Shown: positions 52,403 through 64,000, counted from the first letter of the stretch. The stretch is DNA of 64,000 nt from Candidatus Ecksteinia adelgidicola (GCA_020541345.1 CP045239.1:434001-498000); one strand, 5' to 3'. The notes: a model not told the origin generated them from the letters alone. Program-made: numbers and translations.

Positions 52403-55400
52403 ATTTTTTTATTGTTTAATTTAATAAAATAATAAAATATTATATCAAAATATTAATAATATTTAATAAAAAATTTTCTTATATTTATAAATATATTGTA
52501 TTTGTATTTTGTTTAATAGTTTTTAGTAATAAAAATATTAAATGTATAGTATAAAAAATATATTTCAATTATTAAACAAAGTAATGAATAATGTGTTTGT
52601 ATTTTATCTAATTATTTTTAATAGTTGTGAATAATTTATTTTTTCATTTTGTTTATATATAAGACATAAAATTAATATATTGTCTTAAATAAAGCACTAT
52701 TATGTATTATATTTGTATCTAACAATAATACAGTAAATAACTTCAATTCTTTATTTATAAAAATATAAAAAAATATTGCTTATTATAAATATATAAATAT
52801 CTTTATAAATAAGTATATATTAAATAATATTATTATAATGTTATAAAATAAATTTATATTAGTGAAATATTATTCATTAAACTTTTTTATTGTAATAAAT
52901 ATTTTTTAAAAAATATTTAATTAGTTTTATATTTTATAATATTTGATCTAAAATTTTATTATTAAATATTTTTATATTAAAATAATTTTTATAGTAAGAA
53001 AATATATTAATTTTTATTATATAAATAACTTAATATTTTTATACATATAAAACTTTTATTTTTTTATAATTTTATATTTATTATTTTCATATAAATAATA
53101 TTTTTAGAATAACATTCAGTATATTAATATTTAGTATATTCTTGTATGTATAATTTAAATAAAAAATTAAATAATATTATTATATTTAATGTTTTATTCA
53201 TGATTTTAAATAAATAAATTACACCATTAAAGATATTATATTTTATAAGTATATTTTTTACAGTAAAATATTTAATATATAACGAAGCAGTGTTTCTATA
53301 CCTCATAATAATTTATCATTAATAGCACATTTAAATAATTTTTTTATATTAAATTTTCTATTCAACTAACAGATATGTTGAATTCTATAAATAGTTACTC
53401 TTAAGATTAATTTATAAAATATAGTTTTTGTAGTTAAAGACAATAATCAATCATTTATTATATAAGGCTAATATTTGTTTTATTTCTAATAATAGAAAAA
53501 TTCTTATATTGTGAAGTAAACGTTTGACTATAAACATGTAGGGGATAAATCTAAATACTGAAGACTATCTTATTAAAATAATATAAAAAAATATTTAAAA
53601 TTTTATTTTTCTGCTCTTTTTTTTATTTTTACAAATTTAATTATTAGTTTATTAACTTATTATATTTAATTTTTAACTGATACTGTTGTACTACAGTTAT
53701 TTATTACTAGTAAATTATTTTTTAATATTGTATTAACCTAACTTTTAATATCTAAAATCATTAAAATTAAATTTTAAACTTATATGATATTGTAAAACAT
53801 GTTTATTGAAATTAGTAATTTAAAAACGTATTTCTTCCTTAAGTAAATAAAGTTTGATACATAGATACTAGTATTCTTTATTTTATTAGGTTATAAAAAA
53901 TTATCTTTCGAGAAGTGTAACTATAAAATTAATAGTGTAATTATTATAAACAAAAATATTTTACCTTACGATGTAAAGTTTATTAAATTAATTTATAATT
54001 TTGTAGGGCCTAAAATATTAACAACGTTATATCGCATACGTAATGTAAGAAGAAATATTCTTTGAACAACCTTTCTAACCAGTTGTATATAATTTAGGAT
54101 TAACCTTTTACAATTATCTTCTCCATAACAACTAAACATAATATCAAATGTATTTAATATAGTAATCTTATAATTGTGTTTTAAAGAATTTTTTTTTCAT
54201 TATTAACACTTGATACTCTTGATCTAGTCTGAAAAGTAAGAATTTTTAAAAATAAAAATAAATGCAATCAAAAAAATACAATTAAAATTTTATTCTTTTA
54301 TTATACACTACATTCAAACTAATCTAATTACTATATGACAATTAATAAATATAAAATATTTTATAGTAATTAATTTTTAACAGGTGATAAATTAAAATTA
54401 TATGTTATGATATTATAGATGTTGTTATATTATATGATTTGAAATTTAATATAATATATGTATATTATATTTTATTGTTTAGTTTATATCTTATTGTCTT
54501 TTATTTTTAAATTAATTAGCTTTTTAAAATTAATTAATTGTAAAATTTTTTTATATACTTATTCGTTTTATTAGGAATAAAAAATGTTAGTTAATATTTT
54601 ATTATAGTAAAAATTAAAAATATAAAATAAAATATTGAAAATAATGTTTTATAAATTTTTATTATTTTTATCGTATATCTAAGTTATACTTGTTAAGTAA
54701 ATATTATTTTTTTAATAATGAAAAAATGATTAAATTTATTGTTTTTTTTATAAAAATTTTTGTTTTTTATTTATAATAAAATTTATGCATTAAATATTGT
54801 CTTTCTTTTTTTTTAAAATTTAAAATATCTTTATTAAATTATAAACTATAGAATAAAAAATTACGATTTGAAATTAATATATAAAATATGTTCTATTTTA
54901 GAAACTATAATTACTTTAAATTTTAAATAAAAAAATAAAAAGTTTTTAATTAGTAAAAAATTAATCATATATTATAAAATATATTATTTTTTTCTTTAAA
55001 TATTTGTTTTACATAATTTTTAGTTAACAATTTTTTTTATTTAAGTATTCTTTTGATAAATTTCGTTAAAATAAATAGATAATATAATTTTTTAAATTTA
55101 AAACTTATTTTCGCTATATTAAAAATAAATCATATTTTTTTTTAATTTATTTTTATTCATAATATTATATATAATATTTTAGAATAATAAAAATATATAA
55201 ATTAAATAATAATAAAAATCTCAATTGTATAATATTTTTAATTTTTAAATAAAATTACTTAAAATACACTATAAAAAGTTTAACATCATAGGTACAGATA
55301 ATAATGTATAAAATAAAATATGTTTCAAACTAAAATATATAATTGAATACGTTAAGATCTATTGAAATTAATCCATAAACGTTTATATAAAATAAATATT

Positions 55401-55619
55401 TTTATAAAATTTATGCTAATAAAAATATAAATAAAAAAACTATAATATAAGCATTTTGCTAAACAACTTAGTTAAATCTGTTATATTATAATTCAAGTTA
55501 TTTTTACTTATATAATATATTAAAATTTTTATAATAAAATATGCATTAATTATTTATATTTTTATATAGTTATGAGTATGTAACTGTCAGTTTCAATCAA
55601 ATTTTATAAAGTTAAAAAA
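52403..55619. other. Long spacer between rep and the cysK relic, with a less AT-rich island
   Basis: Mostly A/T, but 53340-54240 is visibly richer in G and C and less repetitive, suggesting one or more eroded genes. In it, a 66-codon stretch without stops runs on the plus strand (about 53868-54065, containing FVGPKILTTLYRIRN). On the minus strand an overlapping stretch contains RIFLLTLRMRYNVVNILGP. I could not assign either with confidence. By synteny with E. coli, either ppiC/ilvC/ilvY (neighbours of rep) or ligA/zipA/cysZ (neighbours of cysK) could be expected. A small hairpin is at 53683-53698. No RNA gene was seen. Confidence 0.5.
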
Positions 55620-56575
55620 ATGAACTTATAAATCATATATATAGATAATTTTTAACGATTTTTATTATTAATACATATTTGCATTATATTTAATATATTT
55701 GAATCATATTAGGAATAGTCGTACTTTAGTTAAAATTGAATAATAAAATTTTAGTAGTAATAGTATTAATATCATATTACTATAATAGATCATTTTAGAT
55801 GTAGAAAATCGTTGTGTTCTAACGATTAAAAAAATAGTAAAATTAAATAGTAATACTACCATTAAACTTATTTTTATAATTTCAACTAAAGATTACTAAA
55901 TTGAGGGTTACTAAAATAAAATTTCGTTAAAACAATAATTTTTTTAGAGATAAAACTACTAAAAATATTTAGTAAAACTTTAATATTAACTAAATAAGAA
56001 AGTGTGAGAAACATCATAATTAAAAATATTTTTTATAATTATAGTTATTTTTAACAATTTTATAACCTATCTCATCTAGAAATTCATTGAAAATAACTAA
56101 CTTAAATATTTGAAAAGATACTAATTAATAACATTATTAATATATTTTTTATAAATATAAATAACTGGCAGAATCATAATTGATGTTAGTTATTGTATTA
56201 AATTTAATAAAAAATACTTATAATTAAAGATAAAACTATCTAATTTTTTAAATATTATATAGCACAAAATTAAAAATAAGATTATATCAAAATACAAAAC
56301 ATCAATGCCAGATTTATCTGTAGTACTTTAAATTTAGCATTGTTAATTTATATTAAATAAGTGAATAATAAATTATTAATATAAAAAAATCGATCAATAA
56401 AAATGTTCTTTCTAGAATCTTCTCTGTTAAAGAAGTATCATCAGAAGAAAAATTAATTAAAAAAAATTTAATTTTTTATAAAATTATTACAGTTATTTTA
56501 CTTTCTTTTAGAGAGTGCTATCTTAATGTATTTTATTATTTAATAATATATCTACTAATACAAAAAACAAGATGA
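55620..56575 (+). pseudogene. cysK: Eroded cysteine synthase A gene (psi-cysK)
   Basis: No open frame survives, but translation in shifting frames follows E. coli CysK from end to end. IYIDNF (55635-55652) matches IFEDNS. RNSRTLVKIE (from 55711) matches GNGRILAKVE. DVENRCVL matches DAEKRGVL. IKLIFIISTKDY (55861-55896) matches IALAYVAAARGY. QFYNLSHLEIH (from 56055) matches QFSNPANPEIH. TGRIIIDVSYCIK (56164-56202) matches TGGTLTGVSRYIK. QNINARFICSTLNLALL (from 56295) matches QGIGAGFIPANLDLKLV. VILLSFRECYL (from 56492) matches VILPSSGERYL. Several stops and at least three frame changes break it, and the PLP-lysine segment is lost. Most changes are G/C to A/T. Its length (956 bases against 972) and place directly before ptsH are ancestral. 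Cysteine synthesis by this enzyme is therefore lost here, though cysM could exist elsewhere. Confidence 0.95.
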
Positions 56576-56590
56576 TAAATTACAAAAATT

Positions 56591-56617
56591 AAAAAGCGCC
56601 TTTTCAGGTGCTTTTTT
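56591..56617 (+). terminator. Rho-independent terminator left from cysK
   Basis: Stem AAAAGCGCCT (56592-56601) pairs with AGGTGCTTTT (56606-56615) with one G-T pair and a TTTC loop, running into six T residues. It lies 16 bases after the relic cysK stop. Nothing intact upstream on this strand needs it (the nearest upstream gene on the plus strand is ptsG, 8 kb away). It may still block read-through into ptsH. Confidence 0.9.
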
Positions 56618-56943
56618 ATAGAAAAGATTATATTATCTTTTATTTTAATACAAATTTTATATACTGTATTTATTTTTTTGAGTATATTATTATAATATGA
56701 AAAGTAACAATTTTCTTTTTAAAATTTAATAAAAAAGTTTATTTATTTGTTAATAAAATAATAATACAAATATAATAAGAAAATTAAAAAAATTATAAAA
56801 AACTAAAATTTCTAATTAAATAATCTACTATATTTTTATTGTATTAATATGTTTATAGTCGAATGTAAATACAAAAATTAAACTAATGATCACATCAGAT
56901 TGTAGTGTAAAAACATCACTTCTACTGATTTGGAGAACTATCA
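56618..56943 (+). promoter_or_regulatory. ptsH upstream region
   Basis: 326 bases between the cysK terminator and ptsH must hold the pts promoter. E. coli has several promoters and CRP sites here. I see only a half-site-like gatcacatcaga near 56888-56899 and no convincing -35/-10 pair. GGAG at 56933-56936 is the ptsH Shine-Dalgarno. Confidence 0.4.
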
Positions 56944-57201
56944 ATGTTTCAGAAAGAAATTACTATTACTGCTCCGAATGGTTTGCATACCCGCCCTGCT
57001 GCTCAACTTGTAAAAGAAGCTAAAAGTTTTATGTCTGATATTACTGTCAGTTCTAACGGAAAAATTGCTAGTGCAAAAAGTTTATTTAAATTACAAGCTC
57101 TAGGATTAACTCAAGGCACTGTAATAACCATCCAAGCTATTGGTCAAGATGAACAAAAAGCTGTTAAACATTTAATAGAAATAATGAAAAAACTTGATTA
57201 A
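56944..57201 (+). CDS. ptsH: Phosphocarrier protein HPr
   Basis: 85 residues, the E. coli length. HPr carries phosphate from EI to the sugar-specific IIA proteins. The phosphorylated His15 sits in [12 protein letters not shown], and Ser46 in [10 protein letters not shown] is also kept. GGAG lies 7 bases before the ATG. ptsI follows after 47 bases and crr after that, the standard operon. It is the best-preserved small protein in the window. Confidence 0.99.
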   Translation: MFQKEITITAPNGLHTRPAAQLVKEAKSFMSDITVSSNGKIASAKSLFKLQALGLTQGTVITIQAIGQDEQKAVKHLIEIMKKLD

Positions 57202-57248
57202 TAACTAGCATGTTTTTTAGTTCATGTCAATCAGGAGTAAGTAGATTT

Positions 57249-58985
57249 ATGATTTCAGGTATTTTAGTATCACCAGGTATCGCTTTTGGTAAGGCATTGT
57301 TACTAAAAGAAGAAGAAATTATTATTAGAAGAAAAAAAATCTCTATGAATCTTATAGAAGAAGAAATTTTACGTTTTTTATCTGGTCGTGTGAAAACGTC
57401 TAAACAGTTAATAAGGATTAAAACTAAAGCACGAGAAACCTTTGGAAAAGAAAAAGAAGCAATTTTCGAAAGTCATATCATGTTATTAGAAGATGAAGAA
57501 TTTGAAAAAGAAATTATATCTTTAATAAAAAATAAATATGTTTCTGCAGAAGAAGCAGTTTATAATGTAATTGAAAATCAAGCGAATAAGTTAGAAAAGT
57601 TAGATGATGAGTATTTAAAAGAACGCGCAGCTGATGTACGTGATATTGGTAAACGTTTATTAAAGAATATTCTTGGATTAACTATCGTTGATCTAAATAA
57701 CATTCAAGATAAAATTATTTTAGTTGCTGTTGATTTAACTCCATCTCAAACTGTACAGTTAAATTTAAACGTAGTATTAGGGTTGATTACTGATTTAGGA
57801 AGTCGAACTTCACATGCCTCTATTATGGCGCGATCTCTTGAATTACCAGCTATTGTAGGAACTAGTAATGCAACTCAAAAAATAAAAAATGGTGATTATT
57901 TAATTTTAGATGCAATAAAAAATCATATTTATGTAAATCCTTCTAGAAAAATTATTAATAAATTAAAAATAGTAACAAATGAATATTGTAATAAGAAAAA
58001 TAGTTTGTTTCAATTAAAAGATTTACCAGCTATTACGTTAGATGGACATCAAGTAAACATATGCGCGAATATTGGAACTATTCGTGACATTGAAAGTGCT
58101 AAACGCAATGGTGCGGAAGGAATTGGATTATATCGTACTGAATTTTTATTCATGAATCGTAATACGTTACCAACTGAAGATGAACAATTTAACGCATATA
58201 AAACTATTGCAAAAGCGATGGGTTTACAACCAGTAATTATTCGAACCATGGATATTGGTGGAGATAAAGATCTACCATATATGCATTTACCAAAAGAAGA
58301 AAATCCATTTCTTGGTTGGCGAGCTATTCGAATTTTAATGGATCGTAAAGAAATCTTACATACTCAGTTACGAGCTATTTTACGCGCATCGGTATTTGGC
58401 AACTTATACATTATGTTTCCAATGATTATTTCTGTAGAAGAAGTACGCGATTTAAAAAATGAGATTAATATATTAAAAACACAGTTGCGTAAAGAAAATA
58501 AAATTTTTACCGAAGATATTAAAGTTGGAGTAATGATAGAAACACCTGCTGCTGCTTGTATCTCTCACTATTTATCAAAAGAAGTTGATTTTTTTAGTAT
58601 TGGAACAAATGATCTTACTCAATATACTTTAGCAGTTGATCGAAGTAATAAAATGATTTCTCATCTTTATGATCCTTTATCTCCATCTATACTTAGTTTA
58701 ATTAAACAAGTTATTAATGCTTCACATGTAGAAGGTAAATGGACTGGCATGTGTGGAGAACTTGCTAGCGATGAACGTGCTACATTATTATTATTAGGAA
58801 TGGGGTTAAATGAATTTAGTATGAGTGCTATTTCAATTCCACGCATTAAAAAAATTATTCGAAATATTAATTTTTCAGATGTAAAAATATTAGCAGAACA
58901 AGCTTTAGTTCAACCAACTTCAAAAGATGTAATAAATTGCATTAATCAATTTATTAAAGAAAAAAATATACTACTTAACTTTTAA
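57249..58985 (+). CDS. ptsI: PTS enzyme I (PEP-protein phosphotransferase)
   Basis: 578 residues (E. coli 575) from the ATG at 57249 ([21 protein letters not shown]), which has GGAG 11 bases upstream. A 13-codon in-frame extension to 57210 is not homologous. EI takes phosphate from PEP and gives it to HPr. The phospho-His189 is in [20 protein letters not shown] at the E. coli position (GGRTSH in E. coli, GSRTSH here). The C-terminal PEP-binding barrel keeps [46 protein letters not shown] and the catalytic Cys in WTGMCGELA. It is the second gene of ptsHI-crr. Confidence 0.99.
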   Translation: MISGILVSPGIAFGKALLLKEEEIIIRRKKISMNLIEEEILRFLSGRVKTSKQLIRIKTKARETFGKEKEAIFESHIMLLEDEEFEKEIISLIKNKYVSAEEAVYNVIENQANKLEKLDDEYLKERAADVRDIGKRLLKNILGLTIVDLNNIQDKIILVAVDLTPSQTVQLNLNVVLGLITDLGSRTSHASIMARSLELPAIVGTSNATQKIKNGDYLILDAIKNHIYVNPSRKIINKLKIVTNEYCNKKNSLFQLKDLPAITLDGHQVNICANIGTIRDIESAKRNGAEGIGLYRTEFLFMNRNTLPTEDEQFNAYKTIAKAMGLQPVIIRTMDIGGDKDLPYMHLPKEENPFLGWRAIRILMDRKEILHTQLRAILRASVFGNLYIMFPMIISVEEVRDLKNEINILKTQLRKENKIFTEDIKVGVMIETPAAACISHYLSKEVDFFSIGTNDLTQYTLAVDRSNKMISHLYDPLSPSILSLIKQVINASHVEGKWTGMCGELASDERATLLLLGMGLNEFSMSAISIPRIKKIIRNINFSDVKILAEQALVQPTSKDVINCINQFIKEKNILLNF

Positions 58986-59034
58986 CGCATTAAAATAGTA
59001 AGTAATTATTTTATGCAGCATTTAGGAGAGCATT

Positions 59035-59544
59035 ATGGAATTTTTTAACAAGTTAAAAAAATTAATTTTTAATAAAAAACAAGGTGTAGATACACTTGAC
59101 ATTATTGCTCCTATTTCTGGTGAAATTGTTAATATAGAAGATGTACCAGATGCAGTGTTTTCTGAAAAAATTGTTGGTGATGGTGTTGCTATTAAACCTT
59201 ACGGTAATAAAATAGTTTCTCCAGTTAACGGAACAATTAGTAAAATTTTTGAAACTAATCATGCTTTTTCTATAAAGTCTGAATATGGTGTTGAATTATT
59301 TGTACATTTTGGTATTGATACAGTAAATTTAAAAGGTAAAGGTTTTAATCGTATTGCTCAAGAAGGAAAAATTGTCAATATAGGTGATGTTATTATTGAA
59401 TTTGATTTAGTATTTTTGAATAAAAAAGCTAAATCAATAATAACTCCGGTTGTTATTTCTAATATTGATGAATTTAAAGAATTAATAAAAATGTCTGGAA
59501 ATGTTACCATTGGGAAAAGTATAATTATGCGTCTTAAAAAATAA
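59035..59544 (+). CDS. crr: PTS glucose-specific enzyme IIA (IIA-Glc, Crr)
   Basis: 169 residues, the E. coli length. It passes phosphate from HPr to PtsG, and in free-living relatives it also controls adenylate cyclase and sugar permeases. The active-site pair His76 (TNHAFSIKS) and His91 ([10 protein letters not shown]) are at the E. coli positions. AGGAG lies 7 bases before the ATG, and the gap after ptsI is 49 bases. No cya or crp gene is in this window, so only the transport role is supported here. No terminator hairpin follows. Confidence 0.98.
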   Translation: MEFFNKLKKLIFNKKQGVDTLDIIAPISGEIVNIEDVPDAVFSEKIVGDGVAIKPYGNKIVSPVNGTISKIFETNHAFSIKSEYGVELFVHFGIDTVNLKGKGFNRIAQEGKIVNIGDVIIEFDLVFLNKKAKSIITPVVISNIDEFKELIKMSGNVTIGKSIIMRLKK

Positions 59545-62500
59545 ATTATTATATAAAAAAATAATATTTAAATACCATTTTATAGTGATATTATAATAAT
59601 TTGTTAAGTATTATTTTTTTTATTCATGATTTATTAAAAATAAATTTATATTTATATTTATAATTGATACTAACATAGTAATATGTTGATAATTTAATTC
59701 AATTATTACTATATAATGTTTAAAATTTATTAAATATCATTTTAAATGTATTAAAAAATAAATTTATATTATAAAAATCTTTTTTGTTCTGATTAAGACA
59801 TTTTTAGTTTATTTTTAATATTTAATATAGTACATAATGTACTTGAGTAAATATATTTTAAAAATGATAATTTCATTTTTAAAATTATAAAAAATTCATT
59901 GAATTAAAAGTATTTTATATTATTGATTAAACATAATAAATCTGTAATTATAAGATTTTTAAAATATAATGTTTCTTATTTATTTTTACTATTGTTTATA
60001 ATAACAATGAAATATATTAAATAATTTTATCTTTTTAATATGAATATAAATAGTAAAAATTTTTTTATGATATATTTTTTATATTATACGTTTATATAAT
60101 CATAATTGTTCAATACTCCTTATCAAAATTAACAATGTAAGGAGTAAGAAGTAAAAAGTTAATTTTATTATACAAATTATTTTATAAAAACAATATTTTA
60201 ATTATACGTGTGATTTATTTTATATAGTTTTATTATTTATTATCTTTAAATGTTATAATGTATAAATATTTGTTATATAATTTAATTAAAGATGTTTGTA
60301 TTTACATAAAATATCTTAGATAAACTTTAATAAGAATAATATTATTAAATTGTTTAATATTAAAAAATAATGTTAGTACCTTCTTGATTACTATTTTTAA
60401 AAGAAACAGACTGTAGTAGTTAATTTTTATTATTTAGATATGCATATAGATGTTTAGCATAATAAAAATTACCTCAGATAAGTGCTAGTTTTTTTAATTT
60501 TTAATTAATCAACTAAGATTAAAAGTCTTTAAAACGTTATATAGTTAATTATGTAAAGTCACTGTGTAAGACTACCTTTTATTACTTACTTATATTAATA
60601 GAAGATAATATTTTTTTATTTTAACTTGCTATTTTTATACCCTATTAATAAAAAACATATTAATATTACCTTATTGTATGAATTAAGATAATATTCATTA
60701 TTGATGAATACCTATAATAAAACTTAATTTTAAATTTTTTTCTGTTAAAGTAATTTATATTTATAATAAATTTTAATAGAAAGAAATTAATTAAAATATC
60801 TATAATAAATTGTATAAAATTAACTTCTTTAATATTAACTTAACTTATTATAATAATTTAATTAATTGTTTTTATTACTTTTTCTTAATTATTAGTAATA
60901 AAATACTTTTAAAATTTTAATTCTTTATATGATATTCGTAATTAATATTAAAATTCTTTACAAACTTGTATATCTTATTTAAACAATAATTTATCAAACA
61001 GTAAAATATATGATTTCGTGTTAAAAAATAAACTTTGAAATATATTGTTTTTAATCTCTAGGAAATTGTGATAGATAACGTTTTCTAAATTTGTCATTGT
61101 GTTACTTCAATAATTAAATAACTTTTTATTAAATACTTCTTTTTTTTATTTTGTTTTTATCTTAAGTAATATGATATGATAAAAATATTTTAAAATGCTA
61201 TTATGTATAAAAATAAAGAATAATCTTAAGCTATAAAATTAACTATAAAATGGCGTATATACATATAAATAAATATACATAAATAATATTAATTAAATAA
61301 AATCTAGTAGATTGCTATTTTAATTTTAAAAACTTAAAATAATATATACCAATACAATTTTTGAAAAATTTTTATCATCATATAAAAACTACAACTTTCT
61401 TTTTAAGGGATATTAATTGAGGTGTTATTTAAAACTTTAATATTTCAAAAAATATTAAAGTTATTAATTTTTAATGTTTATAATTTTATTTTTATTTACA
61501 TTATAATATTTATGTTTTAAACATTATTCAACAATATGCTTTAAAATATTATCATTGTTATTTTGTCATTAAAATAGTAATAGTAAGAAAATATATAGTA
61601 CTAATATTTTGTTTTGATAATTTAATATATTAAGACAACTATAATTTTGTTTTGAATAATGTTAAAGATTACTAAAACTGTTTTAAATTAATTAACAGCG
61701 CATATATTATTTAACGTATTACTATATTATAACATTAAAAATGTTGTGTATTACATAAAAAATATCTTCAATCATATATCTAAAGAAAATAAATGCTTAA
61801 TTTTTTTTAGCTTCTTTAGTTTAACATTTTATGAAAACGAATTAAAAAATTATAAATCAAAACAATAAACATTATTATTTATTTTATTCTAAAATCAGTA
61901 AATAAAATGTAAATATTAATAATGTATTAACTAACTATCAAGCTTGTTTTTTTATAAAATAGTAAAATTTCAATTATAAAACAGTAAGAATTTTAATTAT
62001 GTTACTGCTAAAAAACATAAAAAAGTTTATTAGTTAGTATAAAAAATTAATGTAGTATCAAAAAAAAACTAATGATCTAAAAATTGAAAATATATCATAA
62101 GCCATGTGAACGATGTGCCAACATTATATTATATGACATAATAATTAATATAATTAACAAAATGTAAAAAATAGTGTATAGAATATAGTATTTTCATAAT
62201 AAAATTTATTTATATTTTTTAATACTTTGAGAAAAAATTTTAAAAAATAAAAATTATTAAAGATTTAAAAAAAATAAAATAAAAAAAATACATCAATATT
62301 AATTATCAATGATTTAATTAAGTTAATAGTAATATCATGGATAATGTTAAAATTAAAAATTTTATCTATACGAGCTCTTTATTCGTTAATAAAAAAATGA
62401 TTTAAAAAAAATATTAAGATGATAGATAAAAATTATAATATTAAAATGATTAACGAAATAGTATATATTTCTTATTAATTAAATTTTTATTATAATATAA

Positions 62501-64000
62501 AAATTCTTAATAAGAATACTTCTGTTTTTTTAAGTTATATATCTAAAAATAGAACAAACTACACTAAATTCTTTTGTATCTTTAGTACAAGTTATTTCTT
62601 TTTTTTTTGATAGTAATACTAGTTTTATCTAAGTAAGGTTATTAAAAAATAAGTTTATTTAAAAAATTTTCCAATAAATCGTATCTAAAATATGATCTAT
62701 GTTTCGTATTTTATAGTTTTTATAAAATACATTAAATAATTTGAATTAAAAATGATAAGTTAATTAATCATATTAGCATAATAATACTTTAAAAAAAAGT
62801 CACTTTATATTAAAATAAAATAACGATTTTCTATACTAGAAAATTATAAAAATAATTTAGACAATATTAAATTAACATTGTCTGTTAAACAATATAAATA
62901 ATATATTAATTATCTTGTCTAAAATTGAATTCTTAGGTAAGTAATAATAAACTGATTTCTCTGTATTAATTAATATACGAAAAGTGTATTGATTAAATCA
63001 ATAGTATGTTAAAATATAAAATTAACTTATATATTACGATAACCTAAAAATTTAATTTTTATTATGATATACACGTAATTTATTTTGACTAAATAATTAG
63101 CGCGCTATCTAGAAATAAAAAACAAAAGAAAGCAAACACATTAATACTTAGTTTAAATCTACATGTTAAAAATATATTGCATTAATTATAGAAATATTTT
63201 TGACATTTTTTTATCAATAATTAATTTAATTTATCATAACTTTAAAAATATCTTTTTATTTCTTATTTTACATTTTAAATTCATCTTTAACATAAAATGA
63301 TTGAGTATCTAGAAATTTTCTTTGATATTTTATTCAATATTTTAAAAGATAAATAAATTTTAAAAGCTAATAAATAAAAGTTATATGATATTAACAATGA
63401 TTAAAATATAAAAATTAAGTTATTTTATTAGATATGAAATAACGTAAATAACTATAATGTTACTGTATAAACTAATTTTTTTATTTGTGAATAAAAATAT
63501 AAAATTGCTCATTGAAATACCATCATTGTAATGTTTTTCTTAAAAATAATAAGTTAACGATAAAAATAATAAATTAATGATTATAAAAAAGTTTATAAGA
63601 ACTTCTTAATAAAGTATTAAAAATAAGCAATAATCATTTTTTTTAATTAATTAATTTATTAACTCTAAATTATTTTTTTATAAAATTGTTATCTACTTTT
63701 ATTATAATATGAAAACAAAATATATCTTATATTTTTGATATATTAATTAAATATTAATTATTTTTAAATATAATATTATTTTTTTATATAAAAAACTAAA
63801 TATAATATAAAGATATCAATTTTATTAAAATATTATCATTGTATAATGTTAAGTTATTTCGACGTAAAAGTAATACTCTATTATAACAATTTGTATAAAT
63901 TTCATATTTTTTTGAAAGATTTCTTAAAATAAAACTGATAACTTTATAAATTTTCATTTATAAAATATAATTTTATAAAAAAATAGAAAAATAAAATTTT
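59545..64000. other. AT-rich right-hand spacer (4.5 kb), no gene recognised
   Basis: No open frame above background. Features are a 9-bp inverted repeat at 60114-60146, a patch at about 60360-60600 with more G and C, a patch near 62095-62125 (ataagccatgtgaacgatgt), and an isolated GC-rich palindrome at 63098-63107. An imperfect repeat of about 22 bases lies near 61955-62000. pdxK and cysM, which follow crr in E. coli, are not recognisable. No RNA gene was seen. Confidence 0.65.
60114..60146. repeat. 9-bp inverted repeat, 15-base loop
   Basis: TACTCCTTA (60114-60122) and TAAGGAGTA (60138-60146) are perfect reverse complements around a 15-base AT-rich loop. It lacks a T-run on either side, so it is not a typical terminator. 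It lies 570 bases after crr. The right arm contains AAGGAG, but no start codon with an open frame follows. Confidence 0.6.

Noticed and set aside
53124-53306. 60-codon minus-strand open frame
   Set aside because: Same background composition, with no start context or similarity.
53427-54010. Possible ilvY (LysR) relic from FV.KDN and GP matches
   Set aside because: The distance between the two matches is about 126 bases too long for IlvY, and intermediate motifs could not be found.
62095-62150. Frame reading KPCERCANI, resembling a zinc-knuckle tail such as the IleS C-terminus
   Set aside because: Only a few residues match, no flanking similarity was found, and crr is not an ileS neighbour. 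Treated as chance.

Overview
ORGANISM. The window looks like part of the chromosome of a long-established obligate endosymbiont in the Gammaproteobacteria (Enterobacterales-like), of the insect type. Every recognisable protein resembles its Escherichia coli counterpart over nearly its whole length and often keeps its exact residue numbering. Base composition is extremely AT-rich, and the spacers are visibly poorer in G and C than the genes. Only 27 protein genes (26 whole, one cut by the left edge) are supportable. They cover about 27.5 kb, roughly 43% of the window, which is very low for a bacterium. The genus cannot be fixed from the sequence alone. Retention of kdsA and lpp suggests that an outer membrane with LPS and Braun lipoprotein is still made.

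LAYOUT. 1-2494, minus strand: ffh-rpsP-rimM-trmD, the usual SRP/ribosome/tRNA-methylation block. 5743-6600 (-): rpoH. 9295-16623 (+): zwf and ptrB, separated by 3.8 kb. 17758-23065 (-): kdsA, then lepA-lepB-rnc. 26998-29442 (-): trxA then rho. 33020-34940 (-): pykF then lpp, the latter with its promoter and terminator still visible. 36140-38563 (-): gyrB. 39803-41838 (-): prmB-aroC, divergent from smrB (42012-42548, +). 44049-48249 (+): tmk-holB-ycfH-ptsG. 50465-52402 (-): rep. 55620-56575 (+): an eroded cysK pseudogene with its old terminator. 56944-59544 (+): ptsH-ptsI-crr. The rest is long AT-rich spacer. I found no tRNA, rRNA, insertion sequence, phage gene or CRISPR array.

HOW THE GENES WORK TOGETHER. 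The window holds a whole glucose PTS (EI, HPr, IIA-Glc, IIBC-Glc), glucose-6-phosphate dehydrogenase and pyruvate kinase, so host sugar could be taken up and fed to glycolysis and the oxidative pentose phosphate route. Information processing is represented by Ffh, LepA, RNase III, RimM, TrmD, S16, Rho, GyrB, Rep, HolB, Tmk and PrmB. Envelope and export are represented by KdsA, LepB and Lpp. Sigma-32, thioredoxin and oligopeptidase B cover stress, redox and peptide turnover. Local gene order follows E. coli in short blocks joined by non-ancestral junctions: rearrangement first, then gene-by-gene erosion.

BEST OBSERVATION. I found no new biological system. The clearest hidden signal is in the spacer upstream of ptsH. 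It holds a full-length, unrepaired cysK relic, recognisable through several frames, in its ancestral place and still followed by an intact hairpin terminator. Other points worth checking are a CRPC active site in thioredoxin and a Ser-to-Leu change beside the GyrB metal site.
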